Assembly (NCBI RefSeq): GCF_003259845.1
Contig: NZ_QLMJ01000017.1
Span: forward strand, 1-64,000
Direction: 5' to 3'
DNA length: 64,000 bases
Source of the DNA: Actinoplanes lutulentus
GTDB lineage: Bacteria > Actinomycetota > Actinomycetes > Mycobacteriales > Micromonosporaceae
The position numbers and the translations under genes are program-made. The notes below the pieces were generated by a model. That model was not told the origin of the DNA. It searched no databases and worked only from the letters and a program-made list of their open reading frames with translations. Positions 44,301-52,003 of the stretch are shown in pieces (positions within the stretch are counted from its first letter, which is position 1; each line of letters starts with the position of its first letter).

Positions 44301-44428
44301 CCTCCATCGGCTGGGCCTCGGTCACCCCCGAGCAGGGCTTCACCGCGGCGCTGGAGGAGGCCGACGCGGCCATGTATGCCGCGAAACAGCAGCGGCGCAC
44401 CGACCCCTCCCCCGCCTCGGCCGGATGA
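41312..44428 (+). CDS. MASE1-PAS-histidine kinase-GAF-GGDEF hybrid sensor
   Basis: A 1038-residue membrane sensor that joins a histidine kinase to a diguanylate cyclase. Order: MASE1-type membrane region (about residues 1-300), PAS (333-449), HisKA with phospho-acceptor in GVVAHDLLNPLSTVEGW (His near 462), HATPase (DNLISNAVKYTAPG near 576, DDNGIGIP, GTGLGLGICKRIVERHGG), an Ala/Pro linker, GAF (about 718-863), and GGDEF (DTDVLTGLPNRRAWE, ARLGGDEFGLLL near 961). The GGDEF motif and the inhibitory RxxD (RDTD) five residues before it are intact, so c-di-GMP synthesis with product inhibition is expected. Start GTG 41312. cutC follows after 42 bases. Confidence 0.9.
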   Translation: MNIRSRVRRTLGFAALYLAATYAGRLTVMDDTNLSLVWPAAGVSAVWFLAQWSSPWRILDVIALSAVTVFVNVATGAPLVLAEWFVVANLAQAWLFVYLFRRWLPHLWGGGGDRPLARLSDLWPLAAAAFLSTACGALIGPTGVWVINGDYSWPATAVWLTRNTVSILLIGATGLRLGHLVRVRLPQLSRADLHAAWSTVSAPRRLEYVAVLVLSAGAYFAVFGVNTSLPLAFTVIAMTVWAGSRLHTAFVVVHDLLFGSVAVLFTLNGYGVFAQIESHAARALVAQVFVGMIAVVGLALALGRDERIALVSDLLTAQQAAIGQAKLMNTIVDSLSEGLTVVDEQGRLLLRNPAVRHLLGGMTSASGEVAQPDYYGLFHPDGSPVHPDEMPHRLALTGREIRGIDILVRNPGVPDGRILSVSSRTLPVDKDGARRAVTVFHDVTAERRHRGELASFAGVVAHDLLNPLSTVEGWTEALADTFAESDHPDAAEARDGLARIDRAAVRMRNLIRDLLAYTTARDATVAFAPINLREIAEDIATGRIDQAESTGKPAPIFAIDELHQVYADAVLLRQLLDNLISNAVKYTAPGVTPALRIHTELADGMVTVIIDDNGIGIPAGQHGRIFDNFHRAHPGAAYTGTGLGLGICKRIVERHGGTIAAADNPSGAGSRFTFTLPADARKAPVAGSDERPPAADAEPRAEATPRPEPAADAGTAAPLPPAAAFEHAALLVLEYLHEQIPLAFWSVTRVENGRQTYLYLDADNGYGLRQGQSHAWEDSFCVHMAAGSAPAVARDAQAVPLYANAGVNSTLEIGTYAGAAITEPDGSLFGAICGLDPRTHTGDLRMAHAEPLLALLGRLLTGALASDRAQNRSTNALLREQLSADTDVLTGLPNRRAWERGIAEWQAHYQRLADPTVIVMIDLDRLKTINDTLGHAAGDTYLQAAAGAARSVIRDTDLIARLGGDEFGLLLAHCDRASADAVTTRLHLELAAAGVTASIGWASVTPEQGFTAALEEADAAMYAAKQQRRTDPSPASAG

Positions 44429-44470
44429 GATACTGCGGTTGATCTTTCCCCGTGACGCCAGGAGCCTCCG

Positions 44471-45205
44471 CTGAAGCCGAACGACGTCGCTTTCGAGCTC
44501 GCGGTCCAGGACACGCACGGTCTGTCGGTCGCCGCCAAGCTCGCGGTGGACCGGATCGAGCTGTGTGTCGCGCTGCCGCTCGGCGGGCTCACACCCTCGC
44601 TCGCCTTCATCGAGGCCGCCGTGTCCACCGCCGGCATCCCGCCCGTGCACGTGCTGGTGCGTCCCCGGCCGGGCGGTTTCGACCACACCCCGGACGAGAC
44701 CGACCTGATCGTGCGCGACGTCCGGCATGCCGTGTCGGCCGGTGCGTCCGGCGTCGTCGTCGGTGGCGTTCGCGCCGGTCAGGTCGACGCCGACCTGGTC
44801 AAGCGGGTCATTGACGCCGCCTGCGGCGCCGACGTCACCTTCCATCGCGCGTTCGACACGCTCAGCGACCCGCCGGCGGCTCTCGACGTTCTCGCCCATT
44901 TGGGGGTACGCCGAGTGCTCACCTCAGCCGGGGCCGACTCCGTGGCCGACGCCCTGCCGGCGCTGGCGTCCCTGGTCGAGGCCGCCGCCGGCCGCATCGA
45001 GATCATGGCGGGTGGTGGCGTGCGTCCCGAGGTCGTCGCCGACCTGGTCCGTGCCGGCGTCCCGGCCGTGCACGCGTCGGCGAAACGCACCGTCGCGGAC
45101 AACGTCGGCGTGGGCCTGGGCACCGCCGCCCCGGCCGGCGGCTCCGGCCGGGAGACCACCGACGAGGCGCAGGTCGCCGGCATCCTGGCAGCCCTGCGTC
45201 CCTAG
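44471..45205 (+). CDS. cutC: CutC family protein, apparent CTG start
   Basis: CutC is a TIM-barrel protein once linked to copper handling. Its conserved strands are present: AFELAVQDTHGLSVAAKLAVDRIELC, GGLTPSLAFIEAA, VHVLVRPRPGGFDHT, VTFHRAFDTLSDP, VRRVLTSAGAD and IEIMAGGGVRPE. The conserved N-terminus is encoded upstream of the first GTG (44546), back to a CTG at 44471 that has CAGGAG about six bases before it. In-frame there is no ATG or GTG before a stop at 44453. A CTG start is therefore the best reading. It overlaps the convergent PP2C gene by four bases. Confidence 0.85.
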   Translation: MKPNDVAFELAVQDTHGLSVAAKLAVDRIELCVALPLGGLTPSLAFIEAAVSTAGIPPVHVLVRPRPGGFDHTPDETDLIVRDVRHAVSAGASGVVVGGVRAGQVDADLVKRVIDAACGADVTFHRAFDTLSDPPAALDVLAHLGVRRVLTSAGADSVADALPALASLVEAAAGRIEIMAGGGVRPEVVADLVRAGVPAVHASAKRTVADNVGVGLGTAAPAGGSGRETTDEAQVAGILAALRP

Positions 45206-45972
45206 CCGTTTATCTCCAGGTAGACGGCAGTGGCGTCGTCGTGACGCTTCAGCGGACGGCCGTTGGGCTGTTCGCTGAACTCCGGAAGAGCCTTCTCGGC
45301 CGCCCGTACCCGGGCGATGACACTCAGCGGACCGCTCGTCGACAGCTCGTCGAGAAGGTCACGCCACGAGCCCAGCTCGAACCGTTCGACGTACCGGGAC
45401 ACGCCGTCGGTCATCACCGCGGCGCGGCTCACCTCGCTCGCGGGCAGGCTGCCGGCGAGGGCGTTGAGGGCGGCCTCCGGGCACGTCGAGGCGATCCAGA
45501 ATCCGTCCGGTTGATTGCGGCTGGCGCGGACACCCTGCACGGAGTAGTCGCGCAGCTGGTTGACCCGCTCGTCGACGATCGGAGTGACCTCGCCGCGCAC
45601 CTCGAGGATGAGGGGGGAGTCACCGAGCACCAGGTAGTCGACGACATCGGCCCGGTGCCTCAGCAGGCTCACGGTGGCCGACGGACTGTCCGGATTGTCG
45701 ACGTCGCACGACGGTCCGTGACATCGGCGCAGCGCCCGGATGGCCTCGGCGAGGCCGTCGCCGAGCGAACAGTCCGGCTCGTTCATCAACACGGTGGTGG
45801 TCAGCGCCGCGAGCCGCCGGGTGACCCACGAAACCCCGTGACGGCAGCCGCTGTCGACTCCCCGGCGTGGCGTGGCCCCGTCGAGGACCAGCACCCAGTC
45901 GGCGGACGCGACCACGAAATCCTCGTTCTCCCGTGGGCCGGGTTGGGCACTGGAAACAAAGGTGTACTGCAT
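45202..45972 (-). CDS. PP2C-type protein phosphatase
   Basis: A 256-residue PP2C-like phosphatase with the metal-binding aspartates in place: GPRENEDFVV, DWVLVLDGAT, DYLVLGDSPLILEV, RAAVMTDGVSRYVE and HDDATAVYLEI. Cytoplasmic, with no membrane segment. It would remove phosphate from Ser/Thr residues; no kinase of the Hanks type is adjacent. It starts 19 bases after the stop of the unknown 559-residue protein, so the two are co-transcribed and divergent from the radical SAM operon. Its target may be that unknown protein or a member of the operon (inference). Confidence 0.85.
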   Translation of the reverse strand: MQYTFVSSAQPGPRENEDFVVASADWVLVLDGATPRRGVDSGCRHGVSWVTRRLAALTTTVLMNEPDCSLGDGLAEAIRALRRCHGPSCDVDNPDSPSATVSLLRHRADVVDYLVLGDSPLILEVRGEVTPIVDERVNQLRDYSVQGVRASRNQPDGFWIASTCPEAALNALAGSLPASEVSRAAVMTDGVSRYVERFELGSWRDLLDELSTSGPLSVIARVRAAEKALPEFSEQPNGRPLKRHDDATAVYLEING

Positions 45973-45991
45973 GTCGAACCACCGTCCGAAA

Positions 45992-47671
45992 TTAGAGTCG
46001 TCTGGCCCGTGACAGAACGCCGAACTCAGTCATCTGGTCACCCCGCTCGAGACTATGTGCGATGTCGGTGATGACCTGGAAGCGTGCCCGTTCGTAGGCG
46101 AGCAGATCGTTCGTGGCACTGTGCCGGCTGACCAGGTCCGCGGTGGTGTCGAACAGTGTGGTCGCCCGCGCGCTGAGCGCGGCGGCCGCCCGGCCGGGCC
46201 GGACCGTGGTGGTGTGCAGCAGCGCCGAGCCGAGGGCGAGCGCCTCGGCCAGCCGGACGGTCGCGCGCAGCTCGGCCGAGATGCCGTCGGCACCGGCTCG
46301 CCGGATCTGCTCGACGGCCGTCTGCGAGTGCCGCACCCCGTCGGCCGCCATCTGCCTGGCCCGGTCCAGGTCGAAGGTGCGGTGCGACCGGAGGACCTCA
46401 CTGAGGGCACGCCGGCGCCACGCCGCCTGCCCGATCGCGAGGAGGCCCGCCGTGAGGGGATCGGTGCCCGCGGACGGCGCGAAGCTGTTCAACGCGTGGG
46501 CGGATTCGGCGTACCGACGGCGGGCCGAGTAGGCGACCGAGAGGTTCAGGGCCGCCTCCGCCAGCACCCGGACGGGCGCACCACGGGCTGTCGCGATGTC
46601 GAACCAGTTCGAACCCATCGACTGCAGTGCGGGGTGGTCGGCGGCCGCCCTGGTCACCACCGCTGCTGCCCGGCCGCACCACTCGGCGTCCAGCTCGTCG
46701 GGGAGGGTCGGCTCCAGCCACGCGACGAGCAGCGCGAGATCCGGGTCGGTCACGCCGCGCAGCCCCTGCTGTTCCAGGCTGACGATGGCCGACCGCGCGG
46801 CCTCCACCGGCGAGTCGAGTCCGACGATGTCACTGACGAACCGGCTCGGCACGACGAGCGACGTCAGTGATCCGGTGTTCCGTGCGGCCGTCTCGCGTAC
46901 CCCCGCCAGCAGATCCCACAGCGCGATGCTCATCCTCGCCTCGGCGCGGGCCAGCCGGACCTGATTGACCGGCCGGTCCGGTCGCCCCAGCGCGACACCC
47001 AGACGCGACCGGGCGTTGCGGAACTCCCACCAGTCGAGGTCGAGCCAGAGCTCGTCGCGGATCTCGGGCACTGAGCCGCAGGTGCGGCGGGCCGACCGCA
47101 GCGCGTTGAGCACCAGCGCGAACCTGTCCGCCTCGTCCAGCCGGGTGGTGGCGTGCCGGAACCAGGCCGCCTTCGTCGCCGCCGGCTCCACCGCGGGCAC
47201 CACCGGTTCCGGGCCGGGCTCGGGCGTCCAGACGGCGGCGAGCTTCGCGAGCGCCTTGCTCCGGCAGTGCCGGACGCCGTTGACCCCGAGCAGGTGCGGA
47301 TCGCTGGTCCGGGGCCGGCCGGTACTCGCCGCCGGCGCGGGCAGCAGCGTTGCCATGCTCGGGCCCGTCTCGTGGGTCGCGGGCATCCGCAGAAGGTGCA
47401 GGCCGTAACTCAGCGACACAACGGTGCGTTCGAGGGGCGTCAGATCGAACGCGCGGTCGACCTGGCCGAGAAGCAGCTGCCGTGTCTGCCCCAGCGGCCG
47501 GCGAATCCCGGTCTCCGGATCGACGACATGACCGGCCAGCGCCGCGGGGACCGCCTTGGTGCTCGCCGAGCACGTCCCGTCCAGAGTCGACCGGAAGGCA
47601 TTGAGCAGCCGGTGCACGTCATCGGCCGATGGCTGGCTCACCTCATCCACGCTATCAAGATCATTCCGCAT
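45992..47671 (-). CDS. unrecognised 559-residue helical protein
   Basis: No family is recognised. The protein is almost entirely helical, without signal peptide or membrane segment. An early segment (FDLTPLERTVVSLSYGLHLLRM) faintly recalls sigma-like or DNA-binding helices. The C-terminal two thirds show repeated 35-40-residue helical pairs (ARSAIVSLEQQGLRGVTDPDLALLVAWLEP, EAALNLSVAYSARRRYAESAHALNSF), perhaps TPR-like. ATG 47671 has GGAGAAGGG upstream. It is the first gene of the minus-strand arm, 82 bases from the divergent radical SAM operon. A scaffold or regulator dephosphorylated by the PP2C protein is one possibility. Confidence 0.65.
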   Translation of the reverse strand: MRNDLDSVDEVSQPSADDVHRLLNAFRSTLDGTCSASTKAVPAALAGHVVDPETGIRRPLGQTRQLLLGQVDRAFDLTPLERTVVSLSYGLHLLRMPATHETGPSMATLLPAPAASTGRPRTSDPHLLGVNGVRHCRSKALAKLAAVWTPEPGPEPVVPAVEPAATKAAWFRHATTRLDEADRFALVLNALRSARRTCGSVPEIRDELWLDLDWWEFRNARSRLGVALGRPDRPVNQVRLARAEARMSIALWDLLAGVRETAARNTGSLTSLVVPSRFVSDIVGLDSPVEAARSAIVSLEQQGLRGVTDPDLALLVAWLEPTLPDELDAEWCGRAAAVVTRAAADHPALQSMGSNWFDIATARGAPVRVLAEAALNLSVAYSARRRYAESAHALNSFAPSAGTDPLTAGLLAIGQAAWRRRALSEVLRSHRTFDLDRARQMAADGVRHSQTAVEQIRRAGADGISAELRATVRLAEALALGSALLHTTTVRPGRAAAALSARATTLFDTTADLVSRHSATNDLLAYERARFQVITDIAHSLERGDQMTEFGVLSRARRL

Positions 47672-47753
47672 CGACCCTTCTCCATGTTAGATTGCCGATG
47701 TCCGCGGTCGGAGCTATTCATGATCTTGTATCTGACGACGTGGGGCGAGGAAT

Positions 47754-48605
47754 GTGAGCGCGACGTTCGCAAGAACACCTGTCTGGATCTGGCTCGACAG
47801 TTCGGCGACATGCAATCTCTCCTGCCAACTCTGTTATACGACTCCGATGCGATCCGCCTCTTTCATGCGGATGAATCTGTTTTCCGCGATCGTCGACGCG
47901 GTCCGGGCCGCGCCCGTCGAGGTGATGAAGTTCCATCTCAACTGGAGGGGTGAGCCCGCGAGCAATCCCCGTCTCGCGGCGATGCTGTCGGCCCTCACGC
48001 GCCACCCCTGGCCGGTCGAGTGGCACACGAACGCCACCATCATCACGGACCGGAACGCACCCGCGATCATCGATTCTCACCCCGGCCAGCGGGTGATGAT
48101 GTCGCTGGACGGCGGCGATCGCGACTCGTTCGAGAAGAATCGCGGCGCCGGCGCCTGGCCGAAAGCGCTGCGTGGCGCGGAGGCGCTGCTCGACGCGAGA
48201 AACGGGCGCGCAACGCCCTTCATCGGCATTTACCAACTCGATCTTGGCGTCGACCCGGAATCGTACGACGAACGATTCGTCAGAATCACCGAACGGGTCG
48301 ACAGCCACGTGGTGGAGAAACCCGTCGACCTCGACGGCGCGGTCATCGGGCACCAGCCGCTCGCGATACCGCGCGGACCGTGTTTCTGGCTGGGCAACGT
48401 GCTCGCCATCGACGTCGACGGCTACGCCTGGACCTGCCTGCTCCGCAAGGGAACGCGGCTCGGCTCGGTCGTGGACGAGGGCGTGATGGCAGTGCTCGAC
48501 CGGGCGCGCGACCTGCGTCGCCGCGTCACGGCCGAGACCCGCGCGGTCGTGCCGGGCTGTTCGAGCTGCCACAAGAAGGAGGGGCATGCATGGGTGCCGG
48601 CGTAA
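47754..48605 (+). CDS. radical SAM protein with SPASM-like C-terminus
   Basis: A 283-residue radical SAM enzyme. The cluster motif is C-NLS-C-QL-C (Cys20, 24, 27), followed by FHLNWRGEPASNP (the GGEP-like SAM-contact strand) and HTNATIITD. The C-terminal third has SPASM-type cysteines (GPCFWLGNVLAIDVDGYAWTC, then CSSCHKK near the end) for an auxiliary iron-sulfur cluster, usual in enzymes acting on peptides or larger substrates. Start GTG 47754; the CxxxCxxC motif rules out a later start. No precursor peptide gene is visible in the 82-base gap upstream. The next gene starts 16 bases before this one ends. Confidence 0.85.
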   Translation: MSATFARTPVWIWLDSSATCNLSCQLCYTTPMRSASFMRMNLFSAIVDAVRAAPVEVMKFHLNWRGEPASNPRLAAMLSALTRHPWPVEWHTNATIITDRNAPAIIDSHPGQRVMMSLDGGDRDSFEKNRGAGAWPKALRGAEALLDARNGRATPFIGIYQLDLGVDPESYDERFVRITERVDSHVVEKPVDLDGAVIGHQPLAIPRGPCFWLGNVLAIDVDGYAWTCLLRKGTRLGSVVDEGVMAVLDRARDLRRRVTAETRAVVPGCSSCHKKEGHAWVPA

Positions 48606-49549
48606 CGGCGACAGCCGCGCGCGCCAGGGCCTGCCTCACGCGTCACGGTTACCGCGTCGCCGCCCTGGAGAGCATCCCGTCCGGCGCGGGGACACGGCGC
48701 TACCTGCGCGCGTCGACCGATCGCGGGTCGATCATCTGCTGTGTCCTCGATCCGGCCGGCGGCCAGGCCGGGGCGCTGCGCTTCGGCACGATCCGGGACT
48801 GGCTCTGCACGGCGGGTCTTCCGGTGCCCGCCGTGCTGGCGTACGACCGGTCAGCCGGAGTGATGCTGCAGTCCGATCTCGGTCGTACCCGGCTCGATGA
48901 TCTTTTCGCCGCGGGCGAGTGTCCCGGAGTCGCGCGATCGGCCCTGACGATTCTGGCGACGATGAACGCCCTTCCCCTCGGCGCGGCGCCCGATCTCCCC
49001 CGCCGGGGCGCGGTGGAGTTGTCCGTCGCGCTGGAACCGTTCCTCGAGTGGTTCCTGCCGTCCGGCGAGCCGGTCGTCAGGGCGCTGGCCGCGGAGCTGG
49101 CCGGGCAGCCCGCGTGCTTCCAGCACAACGACTTCCACGCCGGCAACCTGATCGTCGGGCTGGACGGCCGGCTCGGGGTGATCGATTTCCAGGATGCGAT
49201 GGTCGGGCCGGCCTCGATCGACCTCGCGACGTTCGTGTTCGATCCGGCCGTCCGCAGACCCTCCTCGGCTCGCCGTGCCCTTCTGGACGAGGCCTTCGGC
49301 ATCTGGCGGCGAGCCGGTCTGACCCCCGATTCGCCGGAGCTCTTCGTCAGCCGGATCCACGTGGCCGCCGCGCATCGGCTGCTGCAGCTCGCCGGTGTCT
49401 GCGCGCGGCTGATCCACCGGGACCGGAAGGAGCGCTATCGGCGGGAGCTGCGCAATGCGCTGTGGTACCTCGGTGACCTGCCGGGCACACATCCGGCCAC
49501 CGCGGCGGTTCGGGAGCTCGTCGGCTCGGCGCCGGCCGGTGTGGCGTGA
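48590..49549 (+). CDS. APH-fold kinase resembling AmgK (amino-sugar/cell-wall sugar kinase)
   Basis: A 319-residue aminoglycoside-phosphotransferase-fold kinase. The catalytic loop is CFQHNDFHAGNLIV (about residues 177-190) and the metal-binding motif is GVIDFQDAMVGPASIDLATFVFDP (198 onward). The DFQDA form is characteristic of AmgK, which phosphorylates N-acetylmuramate and GlcNAc at the anomeric carbon. A muramic-type sugar substrate would fit the M15 peptidase that follows, but this is inference. ATG 48590 has AAGGAGG seven bases upstream. It overlaps both neighbours, so the three genes are translationally linked. Confidence 0.8.
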   Translation: MGAGVTATAARARACLTRHGYRVAALESIPSGAGTRRYLRASTDRGSIICCVLDPAGGQAGALRFGTIRDWLCTAGLPVPAVLAYDRSAGVMLQSDLGRTRLDDLFAAGECPGVARSALTILATMNALPLGAAPDLPRRGAVELSVALEPFLEWFLPSGEPVVRALAAELAGQPACFQHNDFHAGNLIVGLDGRLGVIDFQDAMVGPASIDLATFVFDPAVRRPSSARRALLDEAFGIWRRAGLTPDSPELFVSRIHVAAAHRLLQLAGVCARLIHRDRKERYRRELRNALWYLGDLPGTHPATAAVRELVGSAPAGVA

Positions 49550-50475
49550 CGGCTCGTGAAGCCGGGGACGGCACCTATTCCGGGCTCTGTGCCTATCTCG
49601 GGGTCGACGAGCCGGTGCTGAGAAGGCACGAGCGGGCCTACGCCGAATCGCTCCGCCGGCTCGTCGAGAAGAACGGGATCACGGTCTCCGGCCCGACGAC
49701 GCGCGACGTCCTGGACGCGGTATCGGTCTTCCAGCGCGGCATCGGCGAGCTTCGCACGGACGGGATCGCCTGCGCGGACACGCTCTGGGAGCTGCACCTG
49801 GGTGCAGCGGACGACAGGGACCTGGTGCCGATCGTCCGATCCGAGGTCGACGTCCGTGTCTCGCCGTCCGGCTCGCACGGCCATGACGCGCTCTGGCTCC
49901 GCGCCGACGCCGCCCACGCGTTCCGCGCGCTGCGGGACGAGATGGTGTCGGCGGGCGCGATCGTCACGACGGCCGGCGGGGTGCGCCGGCCGGACGCCCC
50001 GGTCACCTCAGGCCGGTCCGCGGCGTCCATGCACTACGCGGGCCTGGCCTTCGACCTGTGGATCGCCGACGGGATGCGGGACCCGCACACGGACCCGTAC
50101 CTCGTGACCGAGCAGCCGGGTGAGTGGCGGGTCTGGGCCAGGACCGCGCGGGGCCGGCCCCGCACCCTCGACGCGGTGGTGCACGAGGGGGCGGCGACCA
50201 CATCGGTACGGGTCACCGCCCGCGTCGTCGACTTCACGGCTGCGGCGGCGGGGCACGGGTTCGCCCCGATCGGCCCCCGCCCCGGATTCCCGGCGGATTA
50301 TCTGTGCGCCGAGTGGTGGCATTTCCAGTACCACCGCAGCCTGCACTTCGGGGTCAGCCAGTTCGGCATCGAGATGCTCCGCACCGGACGTTTCGACATG
50401 GACACCCTCCGCGCACGGGATCAGCTCTGGGCACATCGGAAGCTGATCTACGGCCGGCGAGGCGGCTGGTCCTGA
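49546..50475 (+). CDS. M15-type zinc peptidase (VanY/DD-carboxypeptidase-like)
   Basis: A 309-residue protein. The zinc ligands of the M15 family are visible: SASMHYAGLAFDLWI (S-x-H-x6-D, about residue 161) and AEWWHFQYHRS (E-x-x-H, about residue 255). M15 enzymes cut D-Ala or D-amino-acid bonds in peptidoglycan stems. There is no signal peptide, which is odd for a wall hydrolase and suggests a cytoplasmic precursor as substrate. The first 80 residues (YLGVDEPVLRRHERAYAESL, DVLDAVSVFQRGIGEL) are an unassigned helical extension. GTG 49546 overlaps the kinase stop. Confidence 0.8.
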   Translation: MTAREAGDGTYSGLCAYLGVDEPVLRRHERAYAESLRRLVEKNGITVSGPTTRDVLDAVSVFQRGIGELRTDGIACADTLWELHLGAADDRDLVPIVRSEVDVRVSPSGSHGHDALWLRADAAHAFRALRDEMVSAGAIVTTAGGVRRPDAPVTSGRSAASMHYAGLAFDLWIADGMRDPHTDPYLVTEQPGEWRVWARTARGRPRTLDAVVHEGAATTSVRVTARVVDFTAAAAGHGFAPIGPRPGFPADYLCAEWWHFQYHRSLHFGVSQFGIEMLRTGRFDMDTLRARDQLWAHRKLIYGRRGGWS

Positions 50476-50600
50476 CCGTCGTCGCCGGCCCGGCCCCGCC
50501 ATCGCCGGGCGGCGGCGGCTACCAGACCGCCGATCCGCCCGGCATTGGCGACGATGCTGAGCACGCCGGCCACAAGAGTGAGAATTTCATCGATGGGCAT
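50448..50600 (-). CDS. 50-residue single-membrane-helix protein
   Basis: ATG 50600 has a strong GGAGG six bases upstream. The product, MPIDEILTLVAGVLSIVANAG then RIGGLVAAAARRWRGR, has one or two short hydrophobic helices and a basic tail. It converges with the M15 gene and overlaps its end by 28 bases. The family is unknown. A small membrane peptide (toxin-like or regulatory) is possible, but only the ribosome site and composition support it. Confidence 0.5.
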   Translation of the reverse strand: MPIDEILTLVAGVLSIVANAGRIGGLVAAAARRWRGRAGDDGQDQPPRRP

Positions 50601-50768
50601 TTCGCCTCCAGGGGCGCTACAGCGTCGGTGTGACGATGCAGAGCATGGAGGCGGAGACCGCCGCCCTTCGAGTTCCGGCCGAGCCGGAGGGGAAACGCTC
50701 ACAGAGACCGGCGATGCGGCACAGGATCCGGGAAACTCACGCAGCCTCCACGATGTCCCCGGCCGGCG

Positions 50769-51935
50769 TCAGTCGCCCTTGACGTTGACGATCTGGCGCA
50801 GCGTGTGCCGGATCTCGACGAGCGAGCCGGCGTCGTTCATCACCACGTCGATCGGCTTGTACGCCTGCGGGATCTCGTCGAGGAACGCGTCGGTGTCGCG
50901 GTACTCGATGCCCTTCATCGCCTCGCGCAGCTGCTCGCGGGTGAAGGTCTTGCGGGCCTTCGACCGCGAGTAGTTACGCCCGGCGCCGTGCGGCGACGAG
51001 TTCAGCGCAACCGGGTCACCCTTGCCGACCACCACGTACGACGCGTCACCCATCGAACCCGGGATCAGGCCCGGCCGGCCCTTCTCCGCGTTGATCGCGC
51101 CCTTACGGGAGAGCCACACCTTCTTGCCGAAGTGGGTCTCCTGCTCCGTGTAGTTGTGGTGGCACTGCACCCGCTCGAGCTCGCGGACCGGCCCGCCGAC
51201 GAACGCGGCGAAGCAGTCGATCACCCGGTCCATCATCTCGTCCCGGTTCGCCAGGGCGAAGTCCTGCGCCCACCGCAGCTCACGGATGTAACGCCAGAAC
51301 TCCTCGGTACCCTCGGCCAGGTACGCGAGATCCGGGTCTGGCAGGCTGATCCACCAGCGCTTCATCGCCTCCTGCGCCACCTTGATATGATGCGTGGCGA
51401 TCTTGTTGCCGACGCCGCGCGACCCGGAGTGCAGGAACAGCCACACCGCGCCTTTCTCGTCCGCGGTCACCTCGATGAAGTGGTTACCGCTGCCCAGCGT
51501 GCCGAGCTGCAGCGTCCAGTTCCCCGCGTACCGTCCCGGATCAAAACCGGCCTTGTCCGCCTTGACGGTCAGCTCCTCGACCCGGCGCGCGGCCGTCTCG
51601 GTGAGCACCGTGTTGTACGAGCCCGCCGAGAGCGGCACGGCCCGCTCGATCGCGGTACGCAGATCGGCCAGCTTCGGCCCGAGATCATCGCGGTGGTACT
51701 GGGTCCGCACCGCCGCCATGCCACAGCCGATGTCCACGCCGACCGCCGCCGGGATGATCGCCCCGAGCGTCGGGATGACCGAACCGACGGTCGCGCCCTT
51801 ACCGAGGTGCGCATCGGGCATCAGTGCGATGTGCGGAAAGATGAACGGCAGCGTCGACGCGGTTCGGGCTTGAGCCAGGGTGCCCTCCTCGATCAGGCTG
51901 GCCCAGTTGATCAGACGGTCGTTGACGCGCTCCAT
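50769..51935 (-). CDS. rtcB: RtcB-type RNA ligase
   Basis: RtcB joins RNA 2',3'-cyclic phosphate or 3'-phosphate ends to 5'-OH ends using GTP and manganese, repairing cleaved tRNA and rRNA. The 388-residue protein keeps the metal ligands and nucleophile region: VGVDIGCGMAAVRT (Asp/Cys), GSGNHFIEV, HSGSRGVG, QCHHNYTE, RKGAI and SSPHGAGRNYSR, with the guanylylated His. ATG 51935 has GGGAGG eight bases upstream; the longer frame to 51983 lacks one. Monocistronic, with no archease or rtcA nearby, as usual for actinomycetes. Confidence 0.95.
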   Translation of the reverse strand: MERVNDRLINWASLIEEGTLAQARTASTLPFIFPHIALMPDAHLGKGATVGSVIPTLGAIIPAAVGVDIGCGMAAVRTQYHRDDLGPKLADLRTAIERAVPLSAGSYNTVLTETAARRVEELTVKADKAGFDPGRYAGNWTLQLGTLGSGNHFIEVTADEKGAVWLFLHSGSRGVGNKIATHHIKVAQEAMKRWWISLPDPDLAYLAEGTEEFWRYIRELRWAQDFALANRDEMMDRVIDCFAAFVGGPVRELERVQCHHNYTEQETHFGKKVWLSRKGAINAEKGRPGLIPGSMGDASYVVVGKGDPVALNSSPHGAGRNYSRSKARKTFTREQLREAMKGIEYRDTDAFLDEIPQAYKPIDVVMNDAGSLVEIRHTLRQIVNVKGD

Positions 51936-52003
51936 GACACTTCCCTCCCCGGTCTCTCCGGTCGCCGCCACGGTAACCGCCAAGATCGCCCCCGCGCCTC
52001 TGA

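Noticed and set aside
47672..47753. Possible precursor-peptide gene for the radical SAM enzyme
   Set aside because: The 82-base gap holds no start plus frame with a leader-like sequence, so a RiPP reading has no support inside this window.
48590..49549. APH-fold kinase as an aminoglycoside resistance gene
   Set aside because: The DFQDA motif and operon partners fit sugar-kinase relatives better; no resistance-gene context.
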